From Zeimonas sp050187175 (lineage in GTDB: Bacteria; Pseudomonadota; Gammaproteobacteria; Burkholderiales; Burkholderiaceae_E), in assembly GCA_050187175.1 (NCBI GenBank), contig JBFWXS010000006.1:1-64000 (forward strand): 64,000 nt of DNA, written 5' to 3'. Of the stretch, positions 15,998 to 24,343 are shown one piece after another. The translations under genes and the position numbers were made by a program. Position 1 is the stretch's first letter, and each line of letters starts with the position of its first letter. The notes under the pieces are model-generated. The model was given only the letters and a program-made list of their open reading frames with translations, did no database searches and was not told the origin of the DNA.

Positions 15998-17688
15998 CGC
16001 AGCGCTTCCTTGCCGCCTATCCTCGCCATGTCGCTTCGATGCACCAGCTTCACGCGAGGGCGGCGAGCCAGCCGACCCTGCGCGCGCTCGTGACCATCGA
16101 TCGCACGCCAGTGCGCGAGCCCGCTGCCTTGCGCGATTGCTTCGGTGAGCCTGTACGACGCAGCTCCGCCCCGAATCAGCTTGCCGGCCCGATGATCGTC
16201 GAGCAGCGCCGCGACCGCCTCGCGCGCGCAGGTCCGGTTGCTGCCCATCGATCCCGAAGGCCCGCGCCTGATCCATCCCGTGACGTAGAGGCCGGGCAGA
16301 GCGTCATGGGTCGCCGGGTCGATCACCCGCCCGCCGATATTCGGAACGACACCTCGACGCTCGTCGAACGGCAGCCCGTCGATCGCCGAGCCGGCATAGC
16401 CTACCGAGCGCAGGACGAAGCCGGTATCGAGAATGTCCTGCTGATCGGACGCCATGGCGACGAGGCGCCCGTCCGGTTTGCGCTCGAGCCGGTTGTGGAC
16501 GAGGCGAATTGCCGAGACGCGGTCGTCGCCGAGGATCTCGATCGGCGAGCGCTGGAACAGCAGCCGCAGCGTCCGGCCCGCTGTCGGCGCTCGTCCCGCA
16601 AGCCGCTGCAGGATATCGAGCTTGGTCGCGCCGATCCAGTCGTCGCTTGCCGTGCAATCGTCGGGCAGTTCGACCTGAAGCGAGAAGTCGCGGGACGCGG
16701 CAAGGCCCAGGAGTTCGGGCGTGGTGAATGCCGCCTGGGCAGGGCCTCGGCGGCCGATGACGACGACCTCGCGCACGCGGCTTGCGGCCAGCGCGTCGAG
16801 CGCATGGTCGGCGATGTCGGTTCGCCGCAGGACGTCGATATCCGAGGCCAGCACGCGTGCAACGTCGAGCGCCACATTGCCGTTGCCGACGACGACGATT
16901 CGCTCGGTGTCGAGATTGAAAGACCGGTCAGCGAAATCGGGATGCCCGTTGTACCAGCTCGCGAATTCGGTGGCTGAACAGCTGCCCGGCAGCCCCTCTC
17001 CGGGTATTTCGAGCTTGCGGTCGGAAAGCGCGCCGGTCGCGAAGATCACTGCGTCATAGACGCCCGTCAGGTCGCTCAGACCCACGTCGCGGCCGATCTC
17101 GGTGTCCAGCACGAGCCGGAAGCGCGGGTCGTCGGCGATGCGCTCGAACAGGTCCGCGATCTGCTTGGTCCTGGGATGGTCCGGTGCCACGCCGAAGCGC
17201 ACCAGCCCCCAGGGCACCGGCAGGCGCTCGAACATGTCGATCGCGACGTCGGTGCCCGCGCCTAGCACATCGACGCCTGCGTCGGGCACATCGACGCCCG
17301 CGTCGAGTAAATACTGCGCGGCGAACGCGCCGGCCGGCCCGGACCCGACGATCGCCACCCGCAGCTTTCCCGGGCCGCCGGGATCGTTCGACAAGCGCTG
17401 GTCCGGCCGCCGCGCGACGTAGCGCGGTGCTTCGGCACTTTGGAAGAAGCGGGCGTTGAGCTCGCGAAACGCTTCGTCCTTCTCGGTGAGGTCGTAGTCG
17501 GCGACGACCGCACCGACGGGACAGACGTCGAGGCATGCGCCGCAGTCGATGCAGGCATCGGGATCGATGAACAGCATCTCGGCCGCCGCGAATCCGGATT
17601 CCGACGGCGTCGGATGGATGCAGTTCACGGGGCAAGCAGCCACGCAGGAGGCGTCGTTGCAGCAGGATTGGGTGATGACGTGGGCCAT
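15994..17688 (-). CDS. Ferredoxin / NADPH:ferredoxin reductase fusion, FprB/adrenodoxin-reductase type
   Basis: A 564-aa electron-transfer protein. Residues 1-60 are a 2[4Fe-4S] ferredoxin (CCNDASCVAACPVNCIHP and CIDCGACLDVCPVGAV). From about residue 108 comes an adrenodoxin-reductase-like flavoprotein: VAIVGSGPAG for FAD, FERLPVPWGLVRFG, VVGNGNVALDVARVL for NADPH, and GWIRRGPSGSMGSNR. It resembles mycobacterial FprB in layout. It is the first gene of a two-gene operon with the molybdopterin oxidoreductase and presumably shuttles electrons between it and NADP(H). Three 7-residue repeats (DAGVDVP-type) are inserted just after the first FAD helix, encoded by a 21-bp tandem repeat. The divergent IclR gene lies 75 bp upstream. 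Confidence 0.88.
   Translation of the reverse strand: MAHVITQSCCNDASCVAACPVNCIHPTPSESGFAAAEMLFIDPDACIDCGACLDVCPVGAVVADYDLTEKDEAFRELNARFFQSAEAPRYVARRPDQRLSNDPGGPGKLRVAIVGSGPAGAFAAQYLLDAGVDVPDAGVDVLGAGTDVAIDMFERLPVPWGLVRFGVAPDHPRTKQIADLFERIADDPRFRLVLDTEIGRDVGLSDLTGVYDAVIFATGALSDRKLEIPGEGLPGSCSATEFASWYNGHPDFADRSFNLDTERIVVVGNGNVALDVARVLASDIDVLRRTDIADHALDALAASRVREVVVIGRRGPAQAAFTTPELLGLAASRDFSLQVELPDDCTASDDWIGATKLDILQRLAGRAPTAGRTLRLLFQRSPIEILGDDRVSAIRLVHNRLERKPDGRLVAMASDQQDILDTGFVLRSVGYAGSAIDGLPFDERRGVVPNIGGRVIDPATHDALPGLYVTGWIRRGPSGSMGSNRTCAREAVAALLDDHRAGKLIRGGAASYRLTEAIAQGSGLAHWRAIDGHERAQGRLARRPRVKLVHRSDMARIGGKEALR
17246..17308 (-). repeat. In-frame 21-bp tandem repeat (three units) inside the reductase gene
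   Basis: Units at 17288-17308, 17267-17287 and 17246-17266 encode DAGVDV-P, DAGVDV-L and GAGTDV. The first two differ by only a few bases. Homologous reductases have one short loop between the FAD-binding helix and the FERLPVPWG strand, so two units look like an in-frame expansion. Confidence 0.85.
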
Positions 17689-17763
17689 GCCGGGAACCGA
17701 AGACTTGGAGCATTGACTGCCCGCATGGTAGGCGGCGTTCCCATATCAGCGTAGTATTTACAT

Positions 17764-18579
17764 ATGAGTACGAATGCTCGTCCAAACGCACTCCCGAACA
17801 CTTCCCGCTACCGTACCGGCCATCCAGTGGAAGTCCGCGAACCGCCGCGTGCGCCGGCGCGCGTCATGCAGTTGATGGAGCTCATCGCGGCCGATCCCGG
17901 GGTCCCCACGCTGGCGCAGCTGGCCAGCCGACTGGATGTCCCGAAGACCTCGCTGATGCATCTGCTGCGCGCGCTGGAGCAGGCCGGCTACGTCTCGCGT
18001 GCTGCGCAGGGCTTCGTGCTCGGCAGCGCCGCTTTCCGCATGGCGGCTGCCATCGGCGCCCGCAACGATTTCGCCGGGGCGGTGCGACGGGCGCTGCAGG
18101 AGCTGGCTGCCGCCACGAGGGAAACCATCCTGGTCGGCCGCCTGACGGACGACGGCCAGGCCGCCGTCTATCTGGATCGCATTTCCAGTCCCCAGGCGGT
18201 GCGGTTCACGCCGGAGCTCGACGAGCCTCGCCCCCTTCATTGCACCGCGGTGGGCAAGGTGATGCTCGCATGGCTGGCCCCGCCGCTGCTGCGCGCCCGT
18301 TTGCGCGGCTTGCGGCTGCAGCGGTTCACTCACCGCACCATCGCGACCAAGGCGGCCATGGGGGCCGAGCTGGAGAAAGTGCGGATCGCCGGCTTCGCGC
18401 GCTCGCTGGACGAGATGGTGGAAGGCGGCGGCGCGCTGGCTGTACCCGTCAGGGCGGCCGACGGACTCATCCCGTATGCCCTGGTGCTCGCGGCGCCGAC
18501 GCACCGCATCCTGCCGAACGAGGCGAAATGGGTGCCGCTGCTGGAGCGCGGCGCGGCGAGCCTGGCGATTGCCTGCTGA
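17764..18579 (+). CDS. IclR-family transcriptional regulator
   Basis: A 271-aa regulator. The winged helix lies at about residues 30-90 (PTLAQLASRLDVPKTSLMHL) and the IclR effector domain follows (HCTAVGKVMLAWL, EMVEGGGALAVPV). It is transcribed divergently from the ferredoxin-reductase / molybdopterin-oxidoreductase operon with 75 bp between starts, so it most likely controls that operon in response to its substrate. The spacer carries CATAT (17742-17746) and ATATG (17762-17766) half-sites, which may be its operator but overlap the start codon. Confidence 0.9.
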   Translation: MSTNARPNALPNTSRYRTGHPVEVREPPRAPARVMQLMELIAADPGVPTLAQLASRLDVPKTSLMHLLRALEQAGYVSRAAQGFVLGSAAFRMAAAIGARNDFAGAVRRALQELAAATRETILVGRLTDDGQAAVYLDRISSPQAVRFTPELDEPRPLHCTAVGKVMLAWLAPPLLRARLRGLRLQRFTHRTIATKAAMGAELEKVRIAGFARSLDEMVEGGGALAVPVRAADGLIPYALVLAAPTHRILPNEAKWVPLLERGAASLAIAC

Positions 18580-18669
18580 AGCAGGCCCCGATCCCATGTC
18601 GTCCGTCGACCCGCGTCGGCGCCGAATTGTGTATGGTTCACGTCGACATCCCGCCCACCCCTTATTGCG

Positions 18670-19686
18670 ATGAATACCCCGATGGCCATTCCTCAGTCGA
18701 TGAAATACTGTGCCCACGGCGCCGGCGGCGCGCCTTCGGTGATCATCTTGGCCGATGGGCCGGTGCCGGCCCCGGCTGCCGGCGAAGTGCTGATCCGCGT
18801 GGCCTACGCGGGCGTCAATCGGCCTGACGTGGCGCAGCGGCAGGGCACTTATCCGCCGCCGCGCGGCGCCTCGCCCATCCTCGGGCTGGAGGTAGCCGGC
18901 GAAGTGGTTGCGCTCGGCGACGGCGTCAGCCAATGGCAGATCGGCGACGCGGTGTGTGCGCTGACTAACGGAGGCGGCTACGCCGAGTACGTCGCTGTCG
19001 CCGCGGGTCAGGTGCTGCCGGTGCCGCGAGGCCTGTCGCTGCTGCAGGCCGCGGCATTGCCGGAGAATTTCTTCACCGTCTGGACCAATGTCTTCGAGCG
19101 CGCCCGCCTGGTCGAAGGCGAGAGCTTCCTGGTGCATGGCGGCTCGTCAGGCATCGGGCTCACCGCGATCCAGCTCGCCCACGCCCGTGGCGCCACTGTC
19201 TATACGACGGTGGGCAATCGCGACAAGGCGGAGGTCTGCGAGCGGCTCGGCGCGAAAGCGGCGATCGACTACAGGCAGGAGGACTTCGTCGAGCGGATCC
19301 TCGCGCTGACCGACAAGCGCGGCGTCGACGTGATCCTCGACATGGTCGGCGGCGACTACGTCGCGCGCAACCTGAAGCTGCTGGCCACCGAAGGGCGCCT
19401 GGTGCAGATTGCCTTCCTGAACGGTCCGCGCGTCGAGCTCGACCTGACGCCGGTGATGGTCAAGCGGCTGACCATGACCGGCTCGACGCTGCGGCCGCGC
19501 TCGCCGGCCGACAAGGCGCACATAGCGGCACAGCTGGCGCAGCAGGTTTGGCCGCTGCTCGAAGCCGGCCGCGTGCTGCCTGTGATTCATGAGACCTTCG
19601 AGCTGGCCGACGCATCGCGCGCGCACGAGCTGATGGAGTCGTCGCGTCATATCGGCAAGATCATGCTGAAGGTCGCGGGCGGCTGA
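18670..19686 (+). CDS. NAD(P)H-quinone oxidoreductase, zinc-free MDR family (PIG3-like)
   Basis: A 338-aa medium-chain reductase without zinc ligands. The N-terminal GroES-like domain includes GVNRPDVAQRQGTYPPP and GLEVAGEVVALG. The nucleotide-binding domain has FLVHGGSSGIGLTAIQLA near residues 154-171 and a following YRQEDFVE strand. The family reduces quinones by one- or two-electron transfer with NADPH and protects against redox cycling. It lies 90 bp after the IclR gene, so it could be co-transcribed, but it is common as a lone housekeeping gene. Its stop codon lies within a perfect 24-bp palindrome. Confidence 0.88.
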   Translation: MNTPMAIPQSMKYCAHGAGGAPSVIILADGPVPAPAAGEVLIRVAYAGVNRPDVAQRQGTYPPPRGASPILGLEVAGEVVALGDGVSQWQIGDAVCALTNGGGYAEYVAVAAGQVLPVPRGLSLLQAAALPENFFTVWTNVFERARLVEGESFLVHGGSSGIGLTAIQLAHARGATVYTTVGNRDKAEVCERLGAKAAIDYRQEDFVERILALTDKRGVDVILDMVGGDYVARNLKLLATEGRLVQIAFLNGPRVELDLTPVMVKRLTMTGSTLRPRSPADKAHIAAQLAQQVWPLLEAGRVLPVIHETFELADASRAHELMESSRHIGKIMLKVAGG

Positions 19687-19698
19687 TCAGCCGCCCGC
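19675..19698. terminator. Perfect 24-bp palindrome between convergent genes
   Basis: GCGGGCGGCTGA followed by its exact reverse complement spans the stop codon of the quinone oxidoreductase, 15 bp from the end of the convergent TerC gene. It has no U-tract. It could act as a bidirectional processing or attenuation hairpin, or a protein-binding site. Confidence 0.4.
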
Positions 19699-19712
19699 CG
19701 CCCCGCGCGCGC

Positions 19713-20426
19713 TCAGGCGCGCGCTTCGTCCGCTTCTTCGTCGTTGCGCTTGCGCGAGCCGTTCAGCGCGCGCCAGCCGACGTAGAACATGACGACGAAG
19801 GCCAGGACCTGCAGGATGCGATCGTAGGTCACGTTGTTGAACACGTAAGTGTCGAACAGCGGATCCTTGACGATCATGCCGACGCCGGTGACGGCGAGCA
19901 CGCCGGCGCCCAGCGCGATGATCAGCGGCCAGCGCTCGATCGCGCGCGCTACCCAGGTGCTGCCCCAGACGATGAGCGGGATCGTGAACAGCAGGCCGAG
20001 AATGACCAGATCCCAGCGGCCGTGCGCGGCGCCGCCGATGGCCAGCACGTTGTCGACGCCCATCAGCGCGTCGGCGATGACGATGGTCTTCATCGCGCCC
20101 CAGAACGAGGTGGCGGCCTGGCCGTCGTCGTGATCGGAGTCGTGGCCGCCGCTCGGCCGCGCCAGCTTCCAGGCGATGGGCAGCAGCAACAGGCCGCCCG
20201 CGAGCTGCAGGCCAGGGATCTTCAGCAGCCAGACGACGATCAGCGCCATTGCGCCGCGCACGACGATGGCCCCGAGCGCGCCGAAAACGATCGCCTTGCG
20301 ACGCAGGTCGGGCCGCAGCTTGCTCGCGGCCATGCCGATCACCAGCGCATTGTCGCCGGCCAGAACCAGGTCCATCAGGATGATCGCGCCGAGCGCAGAC
20401 CACCAGGGAATACTGAAAAGTTCCAT
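19713..20426 (-). CDS. TerC-family integral membrane protein, probable Mn2+ exporter
   Basis: A 237-aa membrane protein with about seven hydrophobic helices. The TerC signature acidic motifs are seen: MDLVLAGDNALVIGMA in the first helix and DALMGVDNVLAIGG in the middle, each with the paired Asp/Asn that coordinate metal. A His/Asp-rich loop (GGHDSDHDDG) lies between. The start at 20426 is chosen because GGAG stands 6 nt upstream; an extended upstream frame would run through the riboswitch. The leader holds a yybP-ykoY Mn2+ riboswitch, which supports manganese efflux as the role. Confidence 0.88.
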   Translation of the reverse strand: MELFSIPWWSALGAIILMDLVLAGDNALVIGMAASKLRPDLRRKAIVFGALGAIVVRGAMALIVVWLLKIPGLQLAGGLLLLPIAWKLARPSGGHDSDHDDGQAATSFWGAMKTIVIADALMGVDNVLAIGGAAHGRWDLVILGLLFTIPLIVWGSTWVARAIERWPLIIALGAGVLAVTGVGMIVKDPLFDTYVFNNVTYDRILQVLAFVVMFYVGWRALNGSRKRNDEEADEARA

Positions 20427-20469
20427 TCTTGCTCCAGAGAATCGGTGAATGCACGATTCGCCTGAAAAA

Positions 20470-20612
20470 TGGACGCACCGTGCCTGCATGCACGGTCTCG
20501 CCCGCGGAACGCTGGCGTTCCGCCGGACCGGCCGGGTGCCGTGGCAGACACCGTACTGACGACCGATCCGATGCGGCCTTGCGGCCGCGGGGGGCTACTC
20601 CCCGAAGGGCGC
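20470..20612 (-). ncRNA. yybP-ykoY manganese riboswitch
   Basis: On the minus strand the leader begins CTTCGGGGAGTAGCC, the hallmark GGGGAGUAGC of this class. It continues with CGGTCGTCAGTACGG, a CCACGGCACCCGG arm, a GGAACGC-CAG-CGTTCC hairpin, the conserved GGCGAGACC and a CCGTGC-GCACGG stem. These elements appear in the right order and end about 45-50 nt before the TerC start codon. This class senses Mn2+ and turns on efflux genes, so the TerC gene should be induced by manganese (and, in some bacteria, by alkaline pH). Confidence 0.82.
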
Positions 20613-20681
20613 GATTCTACTTCGCGGTTTCCGTGGATGGCAATGCTTGCGAGGCCGCTCTACGGGTTGTCACCTAGTCGC

Positions 20682-21797
20682 TCAGGTCTGCACCAGCTTG
20701 CGCTGCCGGCTGATGCTCATGAGCAGGCCCGCGCCCAGCCCCAGCGTCACCATGGCAGTGCCGCCGTACGACATCAGCGGCAGCGGCACGCCGACCACGG
20801 GCAGGATGCCGGACACCATGCCGATGTTGACGAAGGCATACGTGAAGAAGATCAGCGTGATCGCGCCGGCCACCAGCCGGGCGAAGGTATTGGCGCCATT
20901 GGCCGCGATCACCAGCCCGCGGCCGATCAGCAGCAGGTAGACCAGCAGCAGCGCGCAACTGCCGATCAGGCCGAATTCCTCCGAGAACACGGCGAAGACG
21001 AAGTCGGTGGTGCGCTCGGGAATGAATTCCAGGTGGGCCTGCGTCCCGTCCATCCAGCCCTTGCCCCAGATGCCGCCGGAGCCGACTGCGATGGTCGACT
21101 GAATGACGTGAAAGCCCTTGCCCAGCGGGTCCGACGACGGGTCGATCATCATCAGCACGCGGTGCCGCTGGTAGTCGTGCATGACTAGCCACAGCAGCGG
21201 CAGCGCAGCAATCGCCGCGGCGACCGCGCCCACGATCACCTTCCAGTTCAGCCCCGCGAAGAAGATCGTGTAGGCGCCTGCGGCGAACACCAGGATCGCC
21301 GTGCCCAGGTCCGGCTGGCGCGCGATCAGCAGCACCGGGATCGCCAGCAGCAGCCCGGCGACGACGAAGTCGCCCCATTCGCGAGCGCCTTCGCGGCGCT
21401 GGAAGTACCAGGCCAGCATCAGCGGCATGGCGATCTTCAGCAGCTCGGACGGCTGCAGCCGCACCACGCCGAGGTCGAGCCAGCGGCGCGCGCCCTTGGC
21501 GATGTCGCCGAACAGCGCCACGCCGATCAGCAGCACCAGACCCAGCAGATACAGCGGCAGTGCCGAGCGCTGCAGCCACTGCAGCGGCAGGCTGGCGGCG
21601 ATCCACATCAGGCCGAACGCGATCAGCAGGTTGCGCGAATGGTCCTGCAGCCGGCCGTCGTAGTCGTGCGCGGCCGAGGCCATGGTGATCAGGCTGATCG
21701 TCGCCAGCAGCAGCAGCGCCACCAGCAGCGGCGCATCGAACACCATGATGTGCGGCTTGATCCGCTGCAGCAGCGACGGCTTCTCGTGGATGATCAT
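20682..21797 (-). CDS. rodA: Rod shape-determining protein RodA, SEDS peptidoglycan glycosyltransferase
   Basis: A 371-aa SEDS-family membrane protein with about ten helices that polymerises lipid II during cell elongation. Diagnostic segments: KGARRWLDLGVVRLQPSELLK, ARQPDLGTAILV, GSGGIWGKGWMDGTQAHLEF and ERTTDFVFAVFSEEFGLIG, containing the catalytic Asp and Glu positions. It is the last gene of mreB-mreC-mreD-mrdA-rodA, overlaps mrdA by 4 bp and works as a complex with that PBP2. Confidence 0.97.
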   Translation of the reverse strand: MIIHEKPSLLQRIKPHIMVFDAPLLVALLLLATISLITMASAAHDYDGRLQDHSRNLLIAFGLMWIAASLPLQWLQRSALPLYLLGLVLLIGVALFGDIAKGARRWLDLGVVRLQPSELLKIAMPLMLAWYFQRREGAREWGDFVVAGLLLAIPVLLIARQPDLGTAILVFAAGAYTIFFAGLNWKVIVGAVAAAIAALPLLWLVMHDYQRHRVLMMIDPSSDPLGKGFHVIQSTIAVGSGGIWGKGWMDGTQAHLEFIPERTTDFVFAVFSEEFGLIGSCALLLVYLLLIGRGLVIAANGANTFARLVAGAITLIFFTYAFVNIGMVSGILPVVGVPLPLMSYGGTAMVTLGLGAGLLMSISRQRKLVQT

Positions 21798-23740
21798 TGC
21801 CGAGGCTCCGTCGCTGGAATCGGTTCCGGATCGACGCTTTCGGGGATGTCGCGCAGGTCGGGATCGTCGGCGATCCGCGGCAGCGACTCGTCGTCGAAAT
21901 CCTTGGGCAGCTTGCCCAGCAGGTGGTAGTCGATCAGCTTGCGCGCGATCGGCGCCGCGGCTTGTGCGCCGAAGCCGCCGTTCTCGACGATCAGCGCGAC
22001 GGCGATCTTGGGATCGTTGACCGGCGCGAAGGCGATGAACAGTGAATGGTCGCGATGCCGCTCTGCGATGCGGCGCGCATCGTAGCGCTCGTTCTGCCGG
22101 ATGCCGACCACCTGCGCGGTGCCGGTCTTGCCGGCGGCGACGTACTCGGTATTGGCGAACGCGATGCGGCCGGTGCCGAAGCGGTTGACGTCGACCATCG
22201 CCGACTTGACGAGCTCCAGATGCTCGCGCCGCAGCGGGATCCGGTAGCTCTCGGACGGCACCGTGCGCTTGCGCTCGCGCGTGACCGGATTCTCGACCAG
22301 CTGCACCACGTGCGGCTTCATCACGACGCCGTCATTGGCCAGCGTCGCCGTCGCATGCGCGAGCTGCAGGATGGTGAACGAGTTGTAGCCCTGTCCGATC
22401 CCCACCGACGGCGTCTCGCCGGGCAGCCAGCGCTGCTTGTAGCGGCGCAGCTTCCATTGCGTCGACGGCAGGATGCCGGTGGTCTCGTGCTCGATGTCTA
22501 TGTTCGTCAGCTGGCCGAAGCCCCACGGCTTCATGAAGTCGTGGATCGCGTCGACGCCGGATTCATAGGCGAGCTTGTAGTAGTAGGTGTCGCTGGAGAC
22601 GACGATGGACTTGCGCAGATCGACCGTCCCTTGGCCGCCCGGCTTGGAGTCGCGGAAGCGGTGATTGCCGAGCTGGAAATAGCCGGGATCGAAGATCGTG
22701 TCGTGCGGTGCGCGTGCGCCGGTGGTCAGCGCGAACAGCGCCATGAACGGCTTGTACGTGGACCCCGGCGGATAGGTGCCGCGCAGCGGCCGGTTCAGCA
22801 TCGGCTTGTCGGGGTCTTCGTTCAGCGCCTGCCAGCTCTGCGGATCGATGCCGTCGATGAACAGGTTGGGGTCGAAGCCGGGTTTGGACACCATCGCCAG
22901 CACGTCGCCGGTCTTCGGCTCGATCGCGACCAGCGCGCCGCGGCGATTGCCGTACAAGTCCTCGGCCAGCTTCTGCAAGCGGATGTCGATCGACAGGATC
23001 AGATTGGAGCCGCCCACCGGCGGCGTGCGCGACAGCGTGCGGACGACGCGGCCGCCCGCCGACACCTCGACCTCCTCGGCGCCGGCCTGTCCGTGCAGCA
23101 GCGTTTCATATGACAGCTCGATGCCGACCTTGCCGATGTGCGTCGAGCCGGCGTAGTTCGAGCCTATTCCCTGATCGTCGAGCCGCCGCTTGTCATCCGG
23201 CGAGATGCGGCCGATGTGGCCGAGCACGTGGCCGGCGGTCTCGCCCAGCGGATAGTTGCGGAACAGCCGCGCCTTGATCTCGACGCCGGGGAAGCGGTAG
23301 CGCTGCACCGCCAGCTTGGCCACCTCCTCGTCCGACAGCCGCACTTTCAGCGGCACCGTGTCCGAGTTGCGCGAGTCTTCGAGCAGCCGGCGGAAGCGCC
23401 GCCGGTCGCGCGGCGTGATGTCGATGATCTCGGCCAGCGCCTCTATGGTCTCGTCCAGCTTCGCGACGCGCTTGGGCGAGATCTCCAGCGTATAGGCCGA
23501 CACGTTCTCGGCCAGCAGCACGCCGTTGCGGTCGAAGATCAGGCCGCGTGACGGCGGCGCCGGCACCAGGGCGATCCGGTTCTCTTCGGCCTGCGCATGG
23601 AAGGCGGCGTAGCGGTAGACCTGCAGGTACGACAGCCGGGCCACCAGCAGGCCGAAGCACAGCAGCACGAACAGCATCGCGGCCACCAGCCGGATGCGCA
23701 GCTGGTGCAGATCGCGTTCGGTATCGCGGACTTCGACCAT
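21794..23740 (-). CDS. mrdA: Penicillin-binding protein 2, elongation transpeptidase
   Basis: A 648-aa class B PBP anchored by one N-terminal helix (LVAAMLFVLLCFGLLVARL). The pedestal domain is followed by the transpeptidase with active-site STYK (in GTYPPGSTYKPFMALF), SSD (VVSSDTYYYKLAYESG) and KTGT (VAAGKTGTAQVVG). It cross-links peptidoglycan of the side wall with RodA. It is translationally coupled to rodA and lies 39 bp after mreD. Length and motifs are normal. Confidence 0.97.
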   Translation of the reverse strand: MVEVRDTERDLHQLRIRLVAAMLFVLLCFGLLVARLSYLQVYRYAAFHAQAEENRIALVPAPPSRGLIFDRNGVLLAENVSAYTLEISPKRVAKLDETIEALAEIIDITPRDRRRFRRLLEDSRNSDTVPLKVRLSDEEVAKLAVQRYRFPGVEIKARLFRNYPLGETAGHVLGHIGRISPDDKRRLDDQGIGSNYAGSTHIGKVGIELSYETLLHGQAGAEEVEVSAGGRVVRTLSRTPPVGGSNLILSIDIRLQKLAEDLYGNRRGALVAIEPKTGDVLAMVSKPGFDPNLFIDGIDPQSWQALNEDPDKPMLNRPLRGTYPPGSTYKPFMALFALTTGARAPHDTIFDPGYFQLGNHRFRDSKPGGQGTVDLRKSIVVSSDTYYYKLAYESGVDAIHDFMKPWGFGQLTNIDIEHETTGILPSTQWKLRRYKQRWLPGETPSVGIGQGYNSFTILQLAHATATLANDGVVMKPHVVQLVENPVTRERKRTVPSESYRIPLRREHLELVKSAMVDVNRFGTGRIAFANTEYVAAGKTGTAQVVGIRQNERYDARRIAERHRDHSLFIAFAPVNDPKIAVALIVENGGFGAQAAAPIARKLIDYHLLGKLPKDFDDESLPRIADDPDLRDIPESVDPEPIPATEPRQ

Positions 23741-23779
23741 GACGCCGTCAAGTATGAACCGGGTGCGCGGCCAGGGACA

Positions 23780-24301
23780 CTAGATCGGCCGATTCTCGTC
23801 GCGATCGACGGCACGTCGCTGCGGCGCCAGCAGCAGCCAGTCGGCCAGCGGCCACAGCAGCGTGCAGCTGAAGCTCTGCAGGAACCACGTCCAGCCAGGG
23901 AATGCGCCGCCGACCGCCAGCCGTACCAGCAGCAGCACGATCTGCGCGCCCAGGAACAGCGGCAGCACATGCAGCATCTGGCCCGGCACGTGGAACCACG
24001 GTACGCGCCGATGCAGGCTGAGCGCGCCGTACGACAGCAGCGAGTAGGCCAGGGCGTGCTCGCCGAGCAGCCCGGCTTCGTGCACGTCCATCAGCAGTCC
24101 GAACAGGAACGCGATGCCCATGCCGACCATCCGCGGCTGGTGGATGTTCCAGAACACGAGCACCAATGCGAGGAAGTCGGGCACGCCGACGGTGTGTCCC
24201 CACGGCAGCACGTTGAGCAGGAACGCGCAGACGATGCTGAACGTGATGAAGCCGCGGCTGGCCGGCAGCAGCAGGTAGTGGGGGCGGATGGGGCCGTACA
24301 T
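23780..24301 (-). CDS. mreD: Rod shape-determining protein MreD
   Basis: A 173-aa membrane protein with about five helices, including FITFSIVCAFLLNVLPWG and VPDFLALVLVFWNIHQPRM, the MreD signature. GIAFLFGLLMDVHEAGLLGE follows. It is the integral membrane part of the MreBCD elongasome scaffold. It sits between mreC (42 bp upstream) and mrdA. Confidence 0.95.
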   Translation of the reverse strand: MYGPIRPHYLLLPASRGFITFSIVCAFLLNVLPWGHTVGVPDFLALVLVFWNIHQPRMVGMGIAFLFGLLMDVHEAGLLGEHALAYSLLSYGALSLHRRVPWFHVPGQMLHVLPLFLGAQIVLLLVRLAVGGAFPGWTWFLQSFSCTLLWPLADWLLLAPQRRAVDRDENRPI

Positions 24302-24343
24302 GGCGGTGGCTCGTCCTTGGGCGGATGGTCGCTGGGCAGGACG

